Positions 58,939 to 64,000 of a stretch of DNA of 64,000 nucleotides are shown here, piece by piece. Every line of letters begins with the position of its first letter. Position 1 is the first letter of the stretch. The notes under the pieces are model-generated. The model was not told the origin of the DNA. It worked only from the letters and a program-made list of their open reading frames with translations, and searched no databases. The DNA is from Pseudobutyrivibrio sp. (GTDB lineage: Bacteria; Bacillota; Clostridia; Lachnospirales; Lachnospiraceae): contig JAILGH010000092.1 in the NCBI GenBank assembly GCA_024697025.1, positions 1 to 64,000 of the forward strand, written 5' to 3'. The translations under genes and the position numbers were made by a program.

Positions 58939-60063
58939 CTATTTTATCCGTTGCGTTATGGTATTAATTAAATACCATATAATTAATAAAATAATACTAT
59001 ATAACAATAATGATTGTACATAATATTCATCATGAATGCAATACAAATAATGAAAAGTCGGACTAAATTTTTGAATAGTGCGCCCTTCTTTAAAATCAAT
59101 GAACACTGGTGCAAATATTGCTGAGGCCATAATAAGAATAGGGGTAATAATACCTAGTCCCTTTATGCTTCGAATTAAAAGCCGCAAAATATTTGCTAGG
59201 AAAATAATTGCCAAATCATAGAGAACAATCGCTATCAATTCTCTTTTTATATTTGTAAATACGCCTCCGTATATCAGTCCAACTAGAACCATCACCGATG
59301 GTATAGCAATTATCACTACATAATATAAGAAATCCCTGATTATTGGTGCCTTAACCTTCCACCAGATAAACAGTCCGGTTTTATCATCCTCAAGATAATA
59401 CATGGATGCTGCTATAGCACATAGCAAAAGCCACAAAGCAAGGATTCCTCTAAGGGGCATCAAAAGATAGCTGACCTCCTCTTCGACTGGCGCGGCGTCC
59501 TCGTCCACATAGCCCATTTCAAATAGATTGCCGTTGATGCCATAGTTGTCATAGGTCTGTAGTATGTGATTTACCTCATCTGCAGATGGCTCATCGTTAT
59601 AGACAAATTTTGAAACGTATTTAACCGCCATGTCTCTAGCAATTCTTGGAAATACACGACTGCTTATCACTTCCTTGCCAAGCATGTGGGTCAACCCTTG
59701 CTCACGAATTATGATTTGGATTTTCTCTTTTGAGTTGCCACTACCTGCCATGTTAGCAACAACTTCATCCAAGTTGTTTGGAACAATCCACCCTTCCACA
59801 ACCTCCTGAGACGTCACCGCTGAGACCACATCATCCTCAGTATCATAAAATACAAACTGCAATGAACCTGGATTTTCACTTAAATCCTGTCTGAGAAAGC
59901 TTGAGCTTTCGTCAATTCCAGGAATATATACGCCTATTGTCATCAGCCCTGCATCCGCCGAGCCCATAGCATTTAACATCATTACCATGAACGGCACTAT
60001 TAGCAGCATAAATATATAGCTCTTTTTCTTGAGCAAGCGTTTTAATAGTAAAATGTATTTCAT
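58939..60063 (-). CDS. ABC-2 type permease
   Basis: N-terminal TM, large extracytoplasmic loop, C-terminal TM cluster; 12 bp before the next gene. Confidence 0.82.
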   Translation of the reverse strand: MKYILLLKRLLKKKSYIFMLLIVPFMVMMLNAMGSADAGLMTIGVYIPGIDESSSFLRQDLSENPGSLQFVFYDTEDDVVSAVTSQEVVEGWIVPNNLDEVVANMAGSGNSKEKIQIIIREQGLTHMLGKEVISSRVFPRIARDMAVKYVSKFVYNDEPSADEVNHILQTYDNYGINGNLFEMGYVDEDAAPVEEEVSYLLMPLRGILALWLLLCAIAASMYYLEDDKTGLFIWWKVKAPIIRDFLYYVVIIAIPSVMVLVGLIYGGVFTNIKRELIAIVLYDLAIIFLANILRLLIRSIKGLGIITPILIMASAIFAPVFIDFKEGRTIQKFSPTFHYLYCIHDEYYVQSLLLYSIILLIIWYLINTITQRIK

Positions 60064-60088
60064 TATCTTCCCTCTTTTTGCCGCAAAT

Positions 60089-61330
60089 TTATCTAATCTT
60101 TTGCTGTCGCACTAATGTGGCCACTGCCAAAAAAATCACTGTGTAGCCTGCCATGATAAGTAAGTGCATTCCAATATCTTCTCTTGTTAAAACATCTGCC
60201 ATGTATGAAAAGGCTACGCCTGAAGGCAAATGCGCACCAACTGCTTGCACAACCGCAGGAAAAAATGTCTTTGGATAAAAATATCCTGACACGTATCCCA
60301 TACCAATGTATAGCATAAACGCCACAAGAATTTTGTTTATAACTCCAATTAAGATTTCAAAAATCATAAAGCCTAGAGCCGAAAACATGATGCACACAGG
60401 AATCAAATGCAACGAGACATTTAATATACCAAAACTAGGGGCGCTTGAGATCTCATCCATGGTAAACAATTCCATTTTTGTCACTGCAAAAATCAACCCC
60501 ATTGTCACAGCTGTGCATATAGCATTGATAGTTAAAAATGGAATGTACTCCGCCATAACTTGATATGGAGATGTGATTCCCTTTGAACTCATAAATTTGT
60601 ACTGAGCATTTTTCTGGCCAAGGAAAAATGATATAGCACAGAAAGAGAGCAACAACATGAAAAACAAAAGTATTCCTGCAAAATAATAGGCTGGTGTCGA
60701 AAGTCCATCTGACAACCCAAGCTCTGTTATCTCCGTAATATTGGTACGAAGAACAAGAGCTGAAATATAAAGCATGAATAAATCATTTATTTTTTCATGG
60801 CGAATCTCTTTGCTAAAGCCTTGCTCCTTCATGATTTGGCGAAGGGTACAAATACCTGTCTCGGAATAGACAATGATGTTGGTAGCAATGCTTGCAATCT
60901 CATCCATCATTACGTTTGATATGCCCTTCTGACCAGAGGTGGCATAGTATTTCACCTTGGAGTCGTTGGTCATAGCATTTAAGGCATCGGTAAACTCATC
61001 TGTAATCACCACAAATGCTGACACATCGGCGTTTCTCATAGCAGTCTTGGCGGATTCTACATCATCGTACTCAATCAGCTCTATCATAAATCGACTATCA
61101 TCCATTGAGCCAATCATGTTTACTCCAAGAGAAATCATTTCATTGTCAGTCTCCCCTACTACGCCCAGCTTGTACCTTTGCTTCTCCGCCTTGTAGGCGT
61201 CGCTATTGATGACAACAAACCCCGCAGCCCCAAGAAGAGTGGCCACCACAATAATCATGGCCAAAATTCCCGGCAACAACTTGAATATTCGTTTATATTG
61301 AATTAATAAATAATCTCTAAATTTAACCAT
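60089..61330 (-). CDS. ABC-2 type permease
   Basis: Same topology as the neighbouring permease. Confidence 0.82.
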   Translation of the reverse strand: MVKFRDYLLIQYKRIFKLLPGILAMIIVVATLLGAAGFVVINSDAYKAEKQRYKLGVVGETDNEMISLGVNMIGSMDDSRFMIELIEYDDVESAKTAMRNADVSAFVVITDEFTDALNAMTNDSKVKYYATSGQKGISNVMMDEIASIATNIIVYSETGICTLRQIMKEQGFSKEIRHEKINDLFMLYISALVLRTNITEITELGLSDGLSTPAYYFAGILLFFMLLLSFCAISFFLGQKNAQYKFMSSKGITSPYQVMAEYIPFLTINAICTAVTMGLIFAVTKMELFTMDEISSAPSFGILNVSLHLIPVCIMFSALGFMIFEILIGVINKILVAFMLYIGMGYVSGYFYPKTFFPAVVQAVGAHLPSGVAFSYMADVLTREDIGMHLLIMAGYTVIFLAVATLVRQQKIR

Positions 61331-61366
61331 ATATTCTCCCGAATTAAGCCTTTTATTGGGTCGCTT

Positions 61367-62032
61367 TTATAATCTACCGATAAGGTGCGGAATGTCCCCG
61401 TCGTATTTGTAAGGGCTGAGAACTCCGTCCTTTAAAATGTAGCACTGATCGCAAAGTTCAATTTCCTGAACCTCGTGAGTGGCTATAACAAGGGAGCCTC
61501 CCTGGCGTTTAAACTGCTCAAAGTAGGTGTAAATTCGCTCTTTGCAAACCAAATCAAGGGCAGCTGTCGGCTCATCCAAAAGCAAAAGCTTTGGGTTGGA
61601 GTTGATTGCACAACCGATGGTAAGTCTCTTTTTCATTCCACCAGACATCTGATTTACTGGCACCTTAACAAACTGGTCTATGCCAAGCATAGCCAGAAAT
61701 CCATCCTTCAATTCTTTTTTAAGTTTGTTAGTTGGATACCACATTCTAAGATTATCCCAAGCCGTAAGCTCGGTAATAAGAGGTGTCTCCTGAGGCACGT
61801 ATGCCACCAGGTCATTTCGAAGTTTAGTGTTTTTCAAGAGATTCTTTCCATCCATGTTGAAAAAACCTGCCTCTGGCTTTTGTAAGCCCGCAAGAATAGT
61901 GAGCAGCGTAGATTTACCACTGCCGTTTTCTCCTAGGATGCCAACAATCTGACCAGGCTCCACGGCAAAGTCGACTCCGTGCAAAACCTGGTGCTTCCCG
62001 TATTTTTTATTGATGTTTTTGATTTCTATCAT
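61367..62032 (-). CDS. ABC transporter ATP-binding protein
   Basis: GILGENGSGKSTLLTILAG; QMSGGMKKRLTIGCA; LLLLDEPTAALD. Confidence 0.96.
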   Translation of the reverse strand: MIEIKNINKKYGKHQVLHGVDFAVEPGQIVGILGENGSGKSTLLTILAGLQKPEAGFFNMDGKNLLKNTKLRNDLVAYVPQETPLITELTAWDNLRMWYPTNKLKKELKDGFLAMLGIDQFVKVPVNQMSGGMKKRLTIGCAINSNPKLLLLDEPTAALDLVCKERIYTYFEQFKRQGGSLVIATHEVQEIELCDQCYILKDGVLSPYKYDGDIPHLIGRL

Positions 62033-62064
62033 TTTTTCTCCCTATATGTTTTCCTCATCCGTTT

Positions 62065-63135
62065 TTAGAACAAAGAATTATAGTCATAGTTTCTGTAAAA
62101 TTCCGCTTCTATATTCAGGTAATTCTTGTAATTTTCCTTGGTAAGCAAATCTGTTCCAGAATAAAGCCATCCCAAAATCTGGGAATTCACCCAATCACCG
62201 TGGTGACATTCATCGCTATAGTTCTCCAAGTCTGCTGTTAAATCAAACTCATTGTTGAAGGAATAGAGATGAATATTGTCGCACTCCAGCATCAGCTCGA
62301 TGGCGTATTGCTCCGCTGCAAGCCACCTGTCAACTGTACCAAGCTCCATTTGAGAGCCCCACCAGGCAACTGAATAAGGTGTGAGATAATAATAGAACTG
62401 TACGTCAGGATTGGCTTTCGCCAGTTCAATAACATTCTTGGTGATGTTTTCCTTTACCTGATTTTTAACCTTGTCAACAAATGGCTGCTTCTCTGCAGGT
62501 GGATTAAACTGAGTTCTGTCGCCAAGTACCGCCTTTGGCCCAAACTCTGCTGTGTCCATCCAAGCTGCATATTCGTCAAAGCTTGTAATCCCTGCCGGCA
62601 CACCAGCTGCCTTTTGCTCAATCATCGGAAGACATATGCCAAATAATATTTCTTTATTGAAAATGTAATTAACATCGTTAAATGGATTGTTGTCATACAA
62701 ATAATCCGGGTAAGAGCCTAAATCGTCTCGAAGCCTGTTGGCATCATCCAGGATATACGCATAGTCCAAAGGTCGAATGACCGTCTTTAGTTTTGGATTA
62801 TATTTAATCGCATTTGCGATATTTTCATTTTGCTCGCGATAGGTTCCTCCTGCAAAAGGAACCTTGATAAACCTGCCTCCAAACAATTCCTCTGCCTCAC
62901 TGGTTTTGAAATTCTCCGCCATGGAGGTGCCGATAATCATTCCATCATATTTAAAATGCTTTATAATTCCATCATTCTGACTGCGCTCATTGTCCAGGGT
63001 ATAAAACATGTCGTCCCTAGGTCCGTGATAATGGAAATATGGATCTATCACGATAATGACACTTGCCATGATGATACATAGGGCAAGAAACAGGGCAAAT
63101 AATGCAATTATCCATTGTTTAGTGTTTTTGAACAT
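62065..63135 (-). CDS. Membrane-anchored SGNH/DltD-like protein associated with MBOAT acyltransferase
   Basis: N-terminal TM; YDGMIIGTSMAENFKTSEAEELFGGRFIKVPFAGGTYREQ, resembling the GxS motif of such partner proteins; next to MBOAT gene. Confidence 0.65.
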   Translation of the reverse strand: MFKNTKQWIIALFALFLALCIIMASVIIVIDPYFHYHGPRDDMFYTLDNERSQNDGIIKHFKYDGMIIGTSMAENFKTSEAEELFGGRFIKVPFAGGTYREQNENIANAIKYNPKLKTVIRPLDYAYILDDANRLRDDLGSYPDYLYDNNPFNDVNYIFNKEILFGICLPMIEQKAAGVPAGITSFDEYAAWMDTAEFGPKAVLGDRTQFNPPAEKQPFVDKVKNQVKENITKNVIELAKANPDVQFYYYLTPYSVAWWGSQMELGTVDRWLAAEQYAIELMLECDNIHLYSFNNEFDLTADLENYSDECHHGDWVNSQILGWLYSGTDLLTKENYKNYLNIEAEFYRNYDYNSLF

Positions 63136-63223
63136 TAATAATCTCCAGTGTAATCTATCAATTTAATATCCGGCCGTGATATAAAAAAACATTTTGAAAA
63201 ATCTTATGCCACTAACCATCATT

Positions 63224-64000
63224 CTAGAAATTAAAATATAAAAATGTGCTGATTCCGCTAAATGAAAAGATGCTTAAAACCAAAAGCACCGCAGTCCAGG
63301 CCATGGACTTTACAGTTGGCTTGAAGGCTAACATTCTCTCGTGGGAATTAGTTGTGCCAAGGACAATAAAAAGCGCCATGAAATAATACAAGCCAACATA
63401 AATAAATGGCAGTGAATGTGTAACTGCTGTGCCATCAAAGATAAACTTTAGTATAGGCGTCTGGCAGGCATAAAGAATGTGCACATCTATATTAGTAAAA
63501 TCAACATACAGTATCTGCTTGATAATACTGATGGCATCCCCTATGGTTTCCGCCCTAAAAAATACCAGTGAAAGGGCAAAGAATCCCTGAGTGATTATCC
63601 AACCAAGGGCCGGGTGCATCTTTTTGAACCTATCGTTAAACATGCGTGTGATAATGCAAAACAGTCCGTTTAAAAGAGACCAGATTACAAAGGTCCACGC
63701 TGCACCATGCCAAAAGCCACTGAGCAAAAATACTATAAATAAATTAACGTATGTACGTAATTCGCCTTTACGATTTCCACCTAATGGAATGTATACATAT
63801 CTAGTGAAAAATCTATTTAAGGTCTTGTGCCAACGAGTCCAGAATTCGTTGATATTAAGAGCCTTGTATGGACTGTCAAAGTTCACCGGCAAATATATGT
63901 TGAGCATCTGGCCCAAACCTATGGCCATATCGCAGTATCCGCTAAAGTCAAAATATATCTGGAAGCAATACCCAAGCACCACCATAATTGCATTGGTTGC
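63224..64000 (-). CDS. MBOAT-family O-acyltransferase (AlgI/DltB-like), truncated by window edge
   Basis: IYFDFSGYCDMAIGLGQMLNIYLPVNFDSPYKALNINEFWTRWHKTLNRFFTRYVYIPLGGNRKG; frame open to the last base. Confidence 0.95.
   Translation of the reverse strand, partial: ATNAIMVVLGYCFQIYFDFSGYCDMAIGLGQMLNIYLPVNFDSPYKALNINEFWTRWHKTLNRFFTRYVYIPLGGNRKGELRTYVNLFIVFLLSGFWHGAAWTFVIWSLLNGLFCIITRMFNDRFKKMHPALGWIITQGFFALSLVFFRAETIGDAISIIKQILYVDFTNIDVHILYACQTPILKFIFDGTAVTHSLPFIYVGLYYFMALFIVLGTTNSHERMLAFKPTVKSMAWTAVLLVLSIFSFSGISTFLYFNF

Overview
This 64 kb window comes from a low-GC Gram-positive chromosome, probably a Lachnospiraceae member of the Butyrivibrio/Pseudobutyrivibrio type (inferred from gene content and composition; not tested). 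Most of it, about 4.3-46 kb, is a cell-surface polysaccharide region. It holds about eight GT2 glycosyltransferases, a DUF4422 protein, a GT1/GT4-like transferase, a WbaP-type sugar-phosphate transferase, a UDP-sugar pyrophosphorylase, a UDP-glucose/nucleotide-sugar dehydrogenase, an RgpF/HAD multidomain protein, an ABC exporter (Wzm/Wzt type), a MOP flippase, an FkbH-like HAD-IIIC protein and an LCP ligase. Housekeeping genes are interspersed (htrA, glmS, rlmI-like, tdk). The remainder contains a GGDEF protein, a VanW protein, glycogen phosphorylase, an AraC regulator, an ABC-2 module and an MBOAT gene cut by the right edge. Two loci look most worth follow-up. (1) A DUF2207 membrane protein ends in a Cys/Gly/Ser tail, (CSSCGGG)x3-GSW, and a radical SAM/SPASM gene overlaps its stop codon; this is a candidate tail-modification (RiPP-like) system. 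(2) Three loci (about 39.7, 49.8 and 51.7 kb) carry Asn/Ser-rich, apparently cytoplasmic proteins with no recognised family. They share an upstream AT-rich element (near-identical in two), related long-hairpin terminators and, in at least two, related protein sequence. One copy looks frameshifted at a T8 tract. No rRNA, tRNA, CRISPR array or transposase was recognised by eye.
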